Shown piece after piece: positions 27,457 to 37,699 of a DNA stretch of 64,000 bases (its first letter is position 1; each line of letters starts with the position of its first letter). Origin of the DNA: Flammeovirga sp. SJP92 (GTDB lineage: Bacteria > Bacteroidota > Bacteroidia > Cytophagales > Flammeovirgaceae); the NCBI RefSeq assembly GCF_001583495.1, contig NZ_LQAQ01000120.1:48279-112278 (forward strand). Direction: 5' to 3'. Position numbers and translations under genes: made by a program. The notes under the pieces were generated by a model. It ran no database searches. It was not told the DNA's origin and worked only from the letters and a program-made list of their open reading frames with translations.

Positions 27457-29367
27457 ATGAACTACTCTCGATCTATCATCAAAATTTTATTACTATTAGC
27501 ATTAATATTATCGTCAAGCAGTATTAGAGTATTTGCACAGGATAATAAAACAACTTCTATTTATGTACCGAAATATGCTGAACAATCCGTAAATCAGTTA
27601 AGTAAATTCTTAACATCCAACGCTAAGTCTGATTATAAAAAAGCAAAAAATATTTATGATTGGATAACGAACAACTTTATTCTAGAAGAAAGGTATAAAT
27701 CAAAAAGTTATACTTTACAGCAGGTACTCAAGCGAAAAAGAGGTACTTCACAGGAGTTTTCTAACTTATTTGATTCTCTATGTCATAGGTCTGGCGTGGT
27801 CAGCAAGCAGATTGTAGGGTATACTTTCACAGAGAATAAACCTATTATTAAAGTACTCTATCAGCCTAATCATTATTGGAATGCCATATTGATTGACAAC
27901 AATTGGTATCTGGTGGATTGTTTGTGGGGCAGTAACTATGGGCGTCTGAAGAAGTTGACTTTTGATATTGACGGCAATTCTGTGAACTATGAAATTAAAA
28001 ACGGCAAAGAAGCAGAGACGTATTTTTGTCCGTTACCTCAGGATTTGATAAAAACACATTTTCCTGCTGATCCTAATTGGCAATTGCTGGAAAATAGCAT
28101 TACCTCGAAGGAGTTCATTCAGAATGACTTCTCAAAAGTGGATAAAGCCAAGCTTCAGAATGAGATTTTGGATGAGTATGTAAAATTACATTGCTCAGAT
28201 TATTTGTACGAAAGTTCAAAAAATGCCTTCGCACACAATACCAAAAATCACAGACAGTTGGCGGTATCGAGTTTAGAAAAAGGAAAAAGCTTAGTTTTTG
28301 ATGTCAAGGCGACTCAAAAAGAAAAGAACTTATTCTTCCAGAAAAAACAGATCTATTATCATGAGGCGGCTTCTTCGGCCTTGTCTTACAGCAGTAATGT
28401 TTCATTATATTCTAAAATTGAAAAAGAAGCATTAAGCCTGTGGATAAGACATAATATCGGTGTGCCGATTGCCAAAAGAGCAAAATATATAGAACGTTTT
28501 TCTTTGGATAAAAATAACATTGCGAAAAAGGAATTGCAGTTAAAAAACCTGCAGGCCAACCTGAATCACTTTGAAGAAAAAGTATCCAAGAAACATTATA
28601 GTTCACTTAAAAAGCCAAGAAGAAAAGTAGCTGAAGATCCTCTTTATTTTAAAGTTACAAAACAGCAAATTGAAGAAGCAGATTCTATTATTCAGGAAAT
28701 TGAATTGAAAATTGCCAATCTAGAATCTATCAACAAAATCCTACAGGATAAGAGGAGAGAACAGATTCTTGTCAAAAAATCATTGAATTATTCTCAGACA
28801 AGTTACTTACAGCAATTCAAATTGTTATTGCAAGTAGATGTGACATTGCAAGTATTAGGGCATCAATCAAGTCAGATTACAAGAGTAGACAATAGTATTG
28901 ATGTATTGGTGAAATCTTTAAAAACGATTGAAAAAGAGATTGTATTAAATAATACAGAACTTTCTAAAAATACTTCAGAACTTAAAAAGCAATTGAATAC
29001 TAAATTGAACCTTTATCGCGGTCTTTATATTATGTCTAACGCAGATGTGACCTATAAAAAGGAGTATGATAAAATCAACGAAGCCCTCCGCGAAGTATTT
29101 TACAATCAAACACTAGAGAAACGTGAGGATTACAAAATGATGGTTTGGAATAATGAAGCGATGCAAGATGAGAATGAAGAGTTGCTAAGACAGAAAAAAA
29201 TCATCAGAGATATTCTGAAGATTAAATCTGAGTTTAGAAAAGAGAAAATTGAATCAATTGCGAAGAGGGAAGCCAAAGAGAAAAAATTCTGTGATGAAAT
29301 CACTCAGTCCGTTTATGATGATTTGAGTGAAATCAAAACCTTAAAGAAGCAAGGGAATTATAATTAG
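27457..29367 (+). CDS. Secreted transglutaminase-fold protein lacking the catalytic Cys, coiled-coil tail
   Basis: Exported protein of 636 residues. The ATG at 27457 gives a signal peptide (MNYSRSIIKILLLL...RVFAQ); a TTG at 27436 is less likely. Residues about 60-190 look like a transglutaminase core: KAKNIYDWITNNF, then the nucleophile block KRGTSQEFSNLF, where Ser98 stands in the Cys position, then His in NHYWNAILID and Asp in WYLVDCLWG. Loss of Cys suggests a non-enzymatic, kyphoscoliosis-like protein-binding role (inference). From about 360 on, heptad-rich helices with many Lys and Glu predict long coiled coils. It lies downstream of the secretion operon's terminator and is a single gene. 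Confidence 0.75.
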   Translation: MNYSRSIIKILLLLALILSSSSIRVFAQDNKTTSIYVPKYAEQSVNQLSKFLTSNAKSDYKKAKNIYDWITNNFILEERYKSKSYTLQQVLKRKRGTSQEFSNLFDSLCHRSGVVSKQIVGYTFTENKPIIKVLYQPNHYWNAILIDNNWYLVDCLWGSNYGRLKKLTFDIDGNSVNYEIKNGKEAETYFCPLPQDLIKTHFPADPNWQLLENSITSKEFIQNDFSKVDKAKLQNEILDEYVKLHCSDYLYESSKNAFAHNTKNHRQLAVSSLEKGKSLVFDVKATQKEKNLFFQKKQIYYHEAASSALSYSSNVSLYSKIEKEALSLWIRHNIGVPIAKRAKYIERFSLDKNNIAKKELQLKNLQANLNHFEEKVSKKHYSSLKKPRRKVAEDPLYFKVTKQQIEEADSIIQEIELKIANLESINKILQDKRREQILVKKSLNYSQTSYLQQFKLLLQVDVTLQVLGHQSSQITRVDNSIDVLVKSLKTIEKEIVLNNTELSKNTSELKKQLNTKLNLYRGLYIMSNADVTYKKEYDKINEALREVFYNQTLEKREDYKMMVWNNEAMQDENEELLRQKKIIRDILKIKSEFRKEKIESIAKREAKEKKFCDEITQSVYDDLSEIKTLKKQGNYN

Positions 29368-29410
29368 AAAACGTAAAGTTTTCGAATCATAAAATCAATG
29401 CAATAGCAAA

Positions 29411-29447
29411 ACTCAATCTGACAGTTAGTTCAGGTTGAGTTTTTTTA
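29411..29447 (+). terminator. Terminator after the transglutaminase-fold gene
   Basis: ACTCAATCTGA (29411-29421) pairs with TCAGGTTGAGT (29430-29440), one G-U pair, followed by seven T. Confidence 0.85.
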
Positions 29448-29643
29448 TTCTTGAATTTAAAGAAAAACGTAAACTTTTATTAAGATTAATAAGTAAAAAA
29501 GACCTTCTACTAAAATAAGTAGTAGAAAGATTGAAGTACTAAAGCACATTTTTTTAGATCAATAATGAATGATTTCTTTAAAATAAAGAACTGATATTAA
29601 GATAATATGCAATTGTATATTTTGTTTTTAAAATAATTTCACG

Positions 29644-29688
29644 AATTCTTGCATACTTTTTCAAAAGGTACTACTTTTGGTAGTAGTT
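29644..29688 (+). promoter_or_regulatory. Promoter with overlapping palindrome before the TrmB-like gene
   Basis: TTG at 29649-29651, a spacer of 20 nt, and TACTTTTG at 29672-29679 fit the Bacteroidota sigma-factor consensus. The palindrome TACTAC-N5-GTAGTA (29669-29685) covers the -7 element, so a bound regulator would block transcription. The ATG is at 29689, about ten nt past the -7 box, implying a nearly leaderless mRNA. The rest of the gap from 29448 holds another short stem (TTCTACT at 29505-29511 with AGTAGAA at 29521-29527) and no gene. Confidence 0.55.
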
Positions 29689-30456
29689 ATGGATAGCTTA
29701 TTATTAAACATAGGATTTTCTCATCAAGAACTGAAGATTTACAAGCTCTTATTAGAGAAAGGGGAATTGTCTGTTACAGAAATTTCTAGGGCAACTTCAA
29801 TCCCTACATCAAAACTTTATGCCTTTATGGATGCACTGACCGATAAAGGATTTTGTAGATTAATAAAAGACCGTCCAAAGATTTACGCACTAAACTCTCC
29901 TAATTCTGCATTTGCAAGAGTTAGGGACGAATATTTACAAAAAGAAAAAGCATTACAAAAGTTAAGTACAGAACTAGAAGACAAATTTTTACAAACTCAG
30001 TCTAATACCGCTACTGTTTTTAAAACTATAACCAATAAGACTGAAATACTCGAAGAATATTATCGTTTATTTCGATTAGCTAAAAAGATGGGTGTTGGTT
30101 TTTCAAAAGCACCGTATACGGTGGACATCAATGAACTTGAAAATGTAAATCCATCAGAGGAGGATTCTATTAACAGTGGAGTAGAGTTTAAGGGGATTTA
30201 CGAACTGCCTCCTGGTGAGGATCAAGCATCGATAAAGAAGCTGGCCAATTATTTTAAATCAAAAGGAGAAGACGTGAAAATGGTTGAATCCTTGCCTTTT
30301 AAAATGTTGATGGTGGATTTTCAATATGTGCTTATTCTACTGCATGGAGGAGCTGGAATGTCATTAAATATGGCATTAAGTGTTGATGACAAGGATTTCG
30401 CAACATCTATGTATGATTTATTCAATCTTTATTGGGAAAAAGCAGACGTAGTTTAG
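29689..30456 (+). CDS. TrmB-like winged-helix transcriptional regulator
   Basis: Regulator of 255 residues with an N-terminal TrmB winged helix (LLLNIGFSHQELKIYKLLLEKGELSVTEISRATSIPTSKLYAFMDALTDKGFCRLI), a short coiled coil (about 75-105), and a C-terminal sensor-like region without a recognised enzyme motif. The start is ATG 29689; the TTG twelve bases earlier overlaps the promoter -7 box and is rejected. It is divergent from nothing and lies 210 nt before a giant surface protease, which it may control, along with itself through the palindrome at 29669-29685 (inference). Confidence 0.82.
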   Translation: MDSLLLNIGFSHQELKIYKLLLEKGELSVTEISRATSIPTSKLYAFMDALTDKGFCRLIKDRPKIYALNSPNSAFARVRDEYLQKEKALQKLSTELEDKFLQTQSNTATVFKTITNKTEILEEYYRLFRLAKKMGVGFSKAPYTVDINELENVNPSEEDSINSGVEFKGIYELPPGEDQASIKKLANYFKSKGEDVKMVESLPFKMLMVDFQYVLILLHGGAGMSLNMALSVDDKDFATSMYDLFNLYWEKADVV

Positions 30457-30464
30457 ATTTCACT

Positions 30465-30494
30465 CAACAATACAAAAGTGTGCTAGTATTGTTG
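30465..30494. other. Hairpin downstream of the TrmB-like gene
   Basis: CAACAATAC (30465-30473) pairs with GTATTGTTG (30486-30494). No T-run follows, so it is not a classical terminator; it may protect the mRNA end or help stop transcription. Confidence 0.45.
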
Positions 30495-30666
30495 AACTAC
30501 AACATCTTCATCTCATAGTAAAGAACTATATTGTTCTCTTGCTGACTTACGCAATTTTTTATGCTTTATATATAAATGAACTCATTTATAGTGGAGACAT
30601 ATTGTCAAAATTATAATAGGTTTTTAAATTTTTTTCAACCAATTCATTTCTGATTATTATTTGAAC

Positions 30667-33600
30667 ATGATGAACTTAGTTACTCGAACTAAACTGTGGT
30701 TGAGTTTGATGGCAGTGTGTTGCCTATTTTTTCAAACTTCAATACACGCACAGGACAACAATGTAATTACCAAGGGGGTAATTAGAATTAAGGTGAAACA
30801 AGGCAATGTTAACTTTTTAGAAGAGCAAGTAGCCAAGATTACAAAAAACGAATTGCCAATTAATGCTACTGGCTTTAGAAATTTTGACCAATTAAATGAT
30901 AAGTTTCATACTACAAACATCAAAAGAGTTTTCCGTGACGCAGGAAAATTTGAAGCAAGACACCAAGCTTATGGATTTCACCAATGGTACGAAATCCAAA
31001 CGGACTCATTAAACGAAATTCAAGAGTTATTGTCTGCTTATGAAGCTTTGGAAATGGTGGAATTTGCTGAACCAAAAAGAGAATACAGTCTTTTTGATAC
31101 AATGAGCGAAGCTCCTAATGATCCATTCTTCAACAACCAATGGCATTATCACAATTTTGGACAGTCATGGGGAACGCCCGGTGCTGATATCAACTTATTG
31201 AAAGCGTGGGAGATCGAAACAGGTACTCCAGACGTGGTTGTTGGTGTAATTGATGGTGGTATTGATGTAAACCATCCTGATTTGATCAACAGATTATGGA
31301 TCAACACGGGAGAAATCCCAGGTAACGGTATTGATGATGATGGCAACGGTTATGTGGATGATTATTATGGCTGGAACTATGCTGATAATATGCCTACAAT
31401 TATTCCTCATTACCACGGTACACACGTTGCGGGTACTATTGCCGCAGAAAACAATAATGGTATCGGTGTGTCAGGTGTAGCCGGTGGTTCTAAGCCAGAA
31501 GATGGTGTAAGAATGATGTCATTACAGGTATTCTCAAATTACTTGAACTCAACTACAGTAGGTGGTTTTGAAGAAGCTTTTATTTATGCGGCAGATATGG
31601 GTTCCGTTATCACCAATAACTCATGGGGTGGTGGCATGGAATCTGAATTGCAAAAAGAGACAATCCGTTACTTTATTGAAAACGCAGGTAAAGATGCAGA
31701 TGGTAATGTTGTAGGTCCAGTAGATGGTGGTGTTGCTATTTTTGCAGCAGGTAACTATGGTGCTCATAATGGTATTTATACACGTCCAGCGTCATCTTTC
31801 CCATCCACAATGGATGAGGTAATTTGTGTGGCCAATACAGATAATACAGATAAGAAAGCCTACTCATCTTATTGGAATGAAACTGTAGATATTGCAGCTC
31901 CAGGTACAGATATTTACTCTACTTTCCCTGACGGACAGTATGAAGTCATTTCAGGTACTTCAATGGCGGCACCTCATGTAGCAGGTGTAGCGGCATTGAT
32001 CGCTTCCAATAATGCTTATAGTATTACAGCGGATCAAGTTAGAGATAGATTAATTAATCATTCAGAAAATATTGATCACCTTAATCCAACTTTTGTTGGT
32101 AAAATGGGTAAAGGCCGTTTAGATGCTTATGCTTCATTGGTAAAAGATAAAGGAGCATTGCCTCCGGTAGTATCAGATTGGGGTTTCCAATATGTTTACT
32201 CTACGACTGCAAGAATTGGTTGGATGTTTGTGAAAGATGATTTTGGTTTAACAATCAAGAACTATGAGATCCTAAAAGCAACAGGTGAATTCACTAACAA
32301 TGCAGATTTTGAAGCGAATGCTGAAGTAATTTCATACCAAGCAATCACTGCTAATTCGTTTGCCAATTACATCATTGAAGGCTTAGCACCAGCAAATACT
32401 TATTCAATTGCTATTAAAGCGGTTGATCAATTTGGAAATAAGTCACCGTTGTCTGAAGTATTTACAGTGACTACATTAGAAACTCCACTATTGTCTTGGG
32501 TGACTGAAGATGTTCCTCATTTACAATATGATGTAGCTTCAGGTGAATTCCCTTCTACAAGTTTAGCCATTACCAATTCAGGTACAATGCCAAGTAGAAT
32601 TGTGTATACGATCAATGATTTCGATTATTCACAAGACGGACAATCCTCTCAAAGAGTAGCATCAACATCGGCTTCAGTAGAAAATAATTTACCATTTGTT
32701 TCTTCTGAAGAATTTTCAAGAATGCCTTTTTCTGATATCCCAGGTGATGGAGGAAGCATTGATATAGAAGATGAGATTACCATCTTGCCAGGTACAAAAA
32801 AGATGGATTCTGTTTATCATGAACAAGAACCTCTGCCTACTTACATGGTAGGACATACGGGTGCGGCAATGGAATATGCCAACAAGTTTGTGGCGGAAAG
32901 AGACATGGAAATTAGTGTTGTAAGAGCTGTACTTTCCAACGAAATGTATGCTTCTGTTCCATTTACAGTAGCCATGTATATTGGTGGTGAAGATCAACCT
33001 TTCGGTCAGCCAGTTGCAACAAGTAGCTTCTATGTTACAGATCAGCAAAGAGGTGGATGGGTAGAAACTTCATTCTGGCCTAAAGAGGTAAAAGCAGGTG
33101 AAATTTTCTGGATTGCAATTGGAGCACCTCAAGGTATTTACTTCCCGCTTGGTGCAGATGAAGCATCATACAGCGACAGAGGTAAATCGTATGCAAGAAA
33201 AGGTACTCACGGATATTACACTGATTATGCTTCCGCTCATAAATCGTTATTTAAAATTAGAGCATATGAAGCACAGAAGAAAAACGATATGGTTTCTTTC
33301 AGTGCAAGATATCATGATATCAACAACGGTGAAGAAGCGAGAACGGATGTTACTTTAAGAGATACAGATTGGAAAAACGGTACTTACAAATTACAAATTG
33401 TAGCGACGCATGAAAATCCAAATCAATATCCGTTAGCAAAAGATATCTATGTTACAGTTACAGGTAATAAGCCAGAATTGGTACCAAGTGTTGAAGAGTT
33501 TGCATTCGGAACATTGTTCGAGAATAAATCTGACAACCAAACTTTTATCTTAAAAAATGAAGGTAAGGCAGAAGCGGAGGACATTCAATTGACGGTTTCT

Positions 33601-36600
33601 AATGAGGATTATTTCTCTGTGTCGCCTTCTACAATTCCTTTATTAAAGGCAGGGGAGCAGATAGAAGTTGTAGTTAGTGCAAAAGCAAAATCTGAAGTAA
33701 TCAACGTAGAGGGTGAATTATCAATTGAAGGTTATGGCGTTTCTATTCCTTTATCAGTAAATCATGTGGTAGGACCAAGAATCGTTGCAGACATATCAAC
33801 AATCGACTGGACTGGTGATAATGCGGTAACAATTGGTGAGTCAAGAACAGCTGAATTTACATTGACAAATGAAGGTGATCAAGCGACTGAGTTTGTTTTT
33901 GAAAGCATTGAAAACGATGGTTATACAAGTTTTGTAAGTGACATTGTTCCTTCAAGAGCCACTCTTGATGCAGGTGAGTCTATCACTTTGGAAGTGTCAA
34001 TTGATACAGAAGGCGAAATTGCTTATTCTAATACAAAGTCAACGACACTTTATGCTACACACGATGCTGGAAAAACAAGTGTTCGATTTGAAGTAGAACT
34101 TCTTGGAGAAGTAGTAGCAGAGTATGACGCTGATGTTGATTTTGGAAGTATCATTTATACTGACGGTGCTACACTTTCAAAATACGTAACGATTGAAAAC
34201 AAAGGTAATGTAAAAGGTACTTTCTCAATGGGTGATCTTCCTGCAGGATTTACAGTAAGTGGTTATGTACCAACTTCTATCAGTCCTAATGGCAAAGTAA
34301 ACTTAAACATGAAAGCAACTTTTGCTGGTGTAGAAGAATTGTCTGGTGTGATGACATTCACATTGAACGATGAGCCTTATGAGATCAATTTAAAAGCAAC
34401 TGCATTACCATCGCCTACGATTGACGTAAACACTGGCAACTTTGTGACTTCAGATCAAATTGCTTACGGTGAAGAAGGACAAACCACTTCATTGACAGTG
34501 ACAAACGAGTCAGAAGATCTTGATTTATATTACAGCTTGTCTACTCCAAAATGGATGATGCAAGAAGGAGAAGAATTCTTCGACTTTGAAGGTGTTGATG
34601 GTTTTGGTTACGAATATAAAATTGAAGATAGCCTTGTATGGGAAGATATCTCAGCAGTTGGTAAAGATGTTTCTTATGAAATGTTCTACCCTGAGTTTGT
34701 TTATGCTTATGAGTTTGAAAACTTTAAGTTCCCATTCTATGGTCAATACTATGACCGTTTCCAAATGTCAATTGCAGCGTTGATCAGCTTTAACCCTGAA
34801 ACAACTCCAAGCGACTTCACTTACAACCCGCCACCAGTATATAATATTGCAGAGGGTAGTATCTACAATGGATTGGACTTAGGTATTATCTCAGCATTCT
34901 GGATGAATATGACACCATCAAGTCTTGAGGGAAGCGGTATTTTCATGTATGAGAAGGAAGATCGATTGATTATTCAATTCGAGAAAAACGTAGCCGTAGG
35001 TGCTGGATCTTTAGGGGCAGAAACAATGACTACATTACAAATGGTATTGCATGAGAATGGTGATATTGTGATGGCCTACAAAACTTTACCTAACGTATTC
35101 GTTTACCAAAATATTGGTATGAAGAATATTGAAGGTGATTATGCTTGGCAATACATGGAAACAAATGCAGATTACAGAGCGAGAATTCTTGGTAAAACAT
35201 TAAGAATTAAAGCACCGGAATTGATAAAAGTTCCTGCTTTAGCTTCTAAAGAAATCTCATTACAATATGTAGGTAACAAAACAGCAGTAGGTGAGCACGA
35301 AGGACAAGTAATTGTACATAACAACGATGCTTCAAATTCAAGAATTATTACTGATGTAAATCTTACAGTGACAGGAGAAGCTGCATTAAGCTTAGAAGCA
35401 GATTCGTTATTGTTTGATCAGTTAGTGTATCTTGAAGATACTGTGATGACACAATCTTTAGACTTTGTATTGAAAAACGAAGGAAGTTTACCAGTAAATG
35501 TTACAGCTTCATTACTGCATGATCAATCTTTCAGCTTTGATATTGATACCTTAGTAGGTGCATTCAGTGAGTTGGCATTGCCAGTAGCTTTTGGTGCAAA
35601 TACAAATGATATGGTAGTTGATACATTAGTATTGGATTTTGATAACGGAGAACAAATGTTGCTGCCACTTCAAGGTGACGCTTTATTGCCTGCTATTATT
35701 GAGTATGATTTAGCAGAAACAGTAAGAACTGATACATTGGACATCTTAGTAAATGAAGGTGCTGAAACGATCTATAATTTCTCATTATTAAATGCAGGAT
35801 TAGAGCAAGAATTGGATTATGCAGTTACTTTAGGAATTGCGAAATACGGTTGGGGTGTTGAGAAATCAATGAAAGTAGAGCCAGAAGAGGAAGTGGAATC
35901 TCCTGAACCGTCTGCTGTTTTGGAAAACAATACACTTGAATCTTTAGCAATGCTAGATGCATTTGATTTCAATGCACAAAATCTTAGCGTAAGCTCAATG
36001 AGAACAGTTCACGTTGAAAAGCATGCATTCTCGGATTCAATTTCATATGACTTCCCAACGGAAGAACCAATGAGTTACTTAGGGTCATTAGACTTTGATG
36101 TTCATTATGCAGCGAAGTTTGAAGTAAACAATATCCAAGGATTTACATTGACGCACATCAGCAACTACTTTGTAAAGCAGTCGGATTCAGCTTGGAAATT
36201 CGAAGTATTAAAAGGTGATTCACCAACGTCGGAAGAGGTTCTAACAACACAAATGTATTACCCAAGTTCATTGACAGGTGAAATGGAAAACATCACTTTA
36301 GATCAACCAATTTTCTTCGAAGACGGTGAAACTTTCGTGATCCGTGTAATGGCACCTCAAGATGTAGAATTCCGTTTGCCGGTAGATTATAACGTACCTT
36401 CAGTGATTGGTAAATACTTTGTCACTCTAGACGGCGGTAACAACTGGGAAGTGATGTCATCAAGCAACTACTTCTATTATACTTACGCGATTAAGTTGAG
36501 AGCTATGGATGCTTACGGTCAAGAGTGGGTGGACATTACTCCAAAAGCAGGATCTATTGCATCAAAAGATACAACGGAGATCTCAATCACAACGTCAATG

Positions 36601-37521
36601 AACAGATTTGAAACGGGTGATTACGAAGGCTACCTTTACATTGGTCATAATCAAAAGCTGAAAGAAACAATCAAAGTACCAACGGCCATCAAATACAATG
36701 CGGCTCCTTACTTTGCAGATTCAACAGCTTTGAGCATCAACGAAGGAGATAGCATCACTTGGGCACTTCCAATGCTTGATAAAGAAGGACATTCAATCTC
36801 AGTAAGCGAAGCTACAAACGCAGATGATTTCACTTACGATATGTCAAACGACACTTTATACTTAACAATGTCACCGACTTACTTGATGAGTGGAGAATAC
36901 TTCCCAACATTCGAGATCGAAGATGAATTGGGTGCTAAGAAAGTAATTGACTTCTCAGTGGAAGTGGTAGATACTAAAGTAGCTCCAGTTGTTGTACAGG
37001 AATTTGATTCACTTTCATTGAACCCAAGTGCTGAGACAGTATTATTACTTGATGAGTATTTTGAGACATTGGATGATGAAGAGATGATCTTCTACGTGAA
37101 GAGTACAGATCAATTTACTACAGCTTGGGTGAATGACAACGAATTGACAGTGTTAGGTTCAAGCTTAGGTGATTCTGAAATCATTGTAGTGGCGGAAAAC
37201 GAATCAGGTCTTAAAGTGGAAAGCTTGCTTAAAGTAACTGTTGTTGGAGCACCATTATCAGTGAATGTAGATAAGTTGGATAAGGTAGTTTTCCCTAACC
37301 CTACAAAAGCGAAAGTATGGGTGAAATTGCCAGCAACTTTCTCTAACAACGCTTCTGTAGTTGAAGTATACAACTTGACAGGACAAATGATGTCATCATC
37401 AGAGATTCAAAATACTGGAAATGTTGTAGAAGTAAACCTTTCAACTATGCCAAATGGTTTCTATTTGATCAAAGTAAGCAATGGTACTTCTCAAGTATCA
37501 GGTAAAGTATTGAAAAAATAA
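30667..37521 (+). CDS. Giant cell-surface subtilisin-like (S8) protease with T9SS sorting domain
   Basis: Secreted serine protease of 2284 residues. The ATG at 30667 follows a TTG used by the longest frame and gives a signal peptide ending SIHAQ. A propeptide (about 30-150) precedes the S8 domain with an intact triad: Asp196 (VIDGGID), His250 (HGTHVAG) and Ser432 (SGTSMAAPH), with oxyanion Asn in AAGNYG. A fibronectin-III-like domain follows (about 500-600), then some 1500 residues of repeated Ig-like/ASH-like beta-sandwiches (recurrent phrases such as NEGxxxxx, TLDAGESITLEVS), a cadherin-like part near 2010-2130, and a T9SS type A domain (VFPNPTKAKVWVKLP to VSGKVLKK). Probably degrades or remodels surface or environmental protein. 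Confidence 0.92.
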   Translation: MMNLVTRTKLWLSLMAVCCLFFQTSIHAQDNNVITKGVIRIKVKQGNVNFLEEQVAKITKNELPINATGFRNFDQLNDKFHTTNIKRVFRDAGKFEARHQAYGFHQWYEIQTDSLNEIQELLSAYEALEMVEFAEPKREYSLFDTMSEAPNDPFFNNQWHYHNFGQSWGTPGADINLLKAWEIETGTPDVVVGVIDGGIDVNHPDLINRLWINTGEIPGNGIDDDGNGYVDDYYGWNYADNMPTIIPHYHGTHVAGTIAAENNNGIGVSGVAGGSKPEDGVRMMSLQVFSNYLNSTTVGGFEEAFIYAADMGSVITNNSWGGGMESELQKETIRYFIENAGKDADGNVVGPVDGGVAIFAAGNYGAHNGIYTRPASSFPSTMDEVICVANTDNTDKKAYSSYWNETVDIAAPGTDIYSTFPDGQYEVISGTSMAAPHVAGVAALIASNNAYSITADQVRDRLINHSENIDHLNPTFVGKMGKGRLDAYASLVKDKGALPPVVSDWGFQYVYSTTARIGWMFVKDDFGLTIKNYEILKATGEFTNNADFEANAEVISYQAITANSFANYIIEGLAPANTYSIAIKAVDQFGNKSPLSEVFTVTTLETPLLSWVTEDVPHLQYDVASGEFPSTSLAITNSGTMPSRIVYTINDFDYSQDGQSSQRVASTSASVENNLPFVSSEEFSRMPFSDIPGDGGSIDIEDEITILPGTKKMDSVYHEQEPLPTYMVGHTGAAMEYANKFVAERDMEISVVRAVLSNEMYASVPFTVAMYIGGEDQPFGQPVATSSFYVTDQQRGGWVETSFWPKEVKAGEIFWIAIGAPQGIYFPLGADEASYSDRGKSYARKGTHGYYTDYASAHKSLFKIRAYEAQKKNDMVSFSARYHDINNGEEARTDVTLRDTDWKNGTYKLQIVATHENPNQYPLAKDIYVTVTGNKPELVPSVEEFAFGTLFENKSDNQTFILKNEGKAEAEDIQLTVSNEDYFSVSPSTIPLLKAGEQIEVVVSAKAKSEVINVEGELSIEGYGVSIPLSVNHVVGPRIVADISTIDWTGDNAVTIGESRTAEFTLTNEGDQATEFVFESIENDGYTSFVSDIVPSRATLDAGESITLEVSIDTEGEIAYSNTKSTTLYATHDAGKTSVRFEVELLGEVVAEYDADVDFGSIIYTDGATLSKYVTIENKGNVKGTFSMGDLPAGFTVSGYVPTSISPNGKVNLNMKATFAGVEELSGVMTFTLNDEPYEINLKATALPSPTIDVNTGNFVTSDQIAYGEEGQTTSLTVTNESEDLDLYYSLSTPKWMMQEGEEFFDFEGVDGFGYEYKIEDSLVWEDISAVGKDVSYEMFYPEFVYAYEFENFKFPFYGQYYDRFQMSIAALISFNPETTPSDFTYNPPPVYNIAEGSIYNGLDLGIISAFWMNMTPSSLEGSGIFMYEKEDRLIIQFEKNVAVGAGSLGAETMTTLQMVLHENGDIVMAYKTLPNVFVYQNIGMKNIEGDYAWQYMETNADYRARILGKTLRIKAPELIKVPALASKEISLQYVGNKTAVGEHEGQVIVHNNDASNSRIITDVNLTVTGEAALSLEADSLLFDQLVYLEDTVMTQSLDFVLKNEGSLPVNVTASLLHDQSFSFDIDTLVGAFSELALPVAFGANTNDMVVDTLVLDFDNGEQMLLPLQGDALLPAIIEYDLAETVRTDTLDILVNEGAETIYNFSLLNAGLEQELDYAVTLGIAKYGWGVEKSMKVEPEEEVESPEPSAVLENNTLESLAMLDAFDFNAQNLSVSSMRTVHVEKHAFSDSISYDFPTEEPMSYLGSLDFDVHYAAKFEVNNIQGFTLTHISNYFVKQSDSAWKFEVLKGDSPTSEEVLTTQMYYPSSLTGEMENITLDQPIFFEDGETFVIRVMAPQDVEFRLPVDYNVPSVIGKYFVTLDGGNNWEVMSSSNYFYYTYAIKLRAMDAYGQEWVDITPKAGSIASKDTTEISITTSMNRFETGDYEGYLYIGHNQKLKETIKVPTAIKYNAAPYFADSTALSINEGDSITWALPMLDKEGHSISVSEATNADDFTYDMSNDTLYLTMSPTYLMSGEYFPTFEIEDELGAKKVIDFSVEVVDTKVAPVVVQEFDSLSLNPSAETVLLLDEYFETLDDEEMIFYVKSTDQFTTAWVNDNELTVLGSSLGDSEIIVVAENESGLKVESLLKVTVVGAPLSVNVDKLDKVVFPNPTKAKVWVKLPATFSNNASVVEVYNLTGQMMSSSEIQNTGNVVEVNLSTMPNGFYLIKVSNGTSQVSGKVLKK

Positions 37522-37637
37522 ATAAGTATTCTGTGAACAAAATATCATGGTTTGGTGGAAAGGTTTCTTTTCATCAGACCATGAAATATTGAAATAAGGA
37601 CGACACCAATCAGGGTCACAGAATTAAAAATAGAAGA

Positions 37638-37668
37638 AGCACCGGGATTAATCTCGGTGCTTTTTTTC
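37638..37668 (+). terminator. Terminator after the giant protease
   Basis: AGCACCGGGA (37638-37647) pairs with TCTCGGTGCT (37652-37661) with one G-U pair, then seven T. Between the stop codon and this terminator lies a second long hairpin: ATGGTTTGGTGGAAA (from 37546) pairs through three G-U wobbles with TTTTCATCAGACCAT (ending about 37582), which suggests pairing at RNA level. Confidence 0.88.
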
Positions 37669-37699
37669 TGTAAAATTACATGAATACCGATTTTAATGT

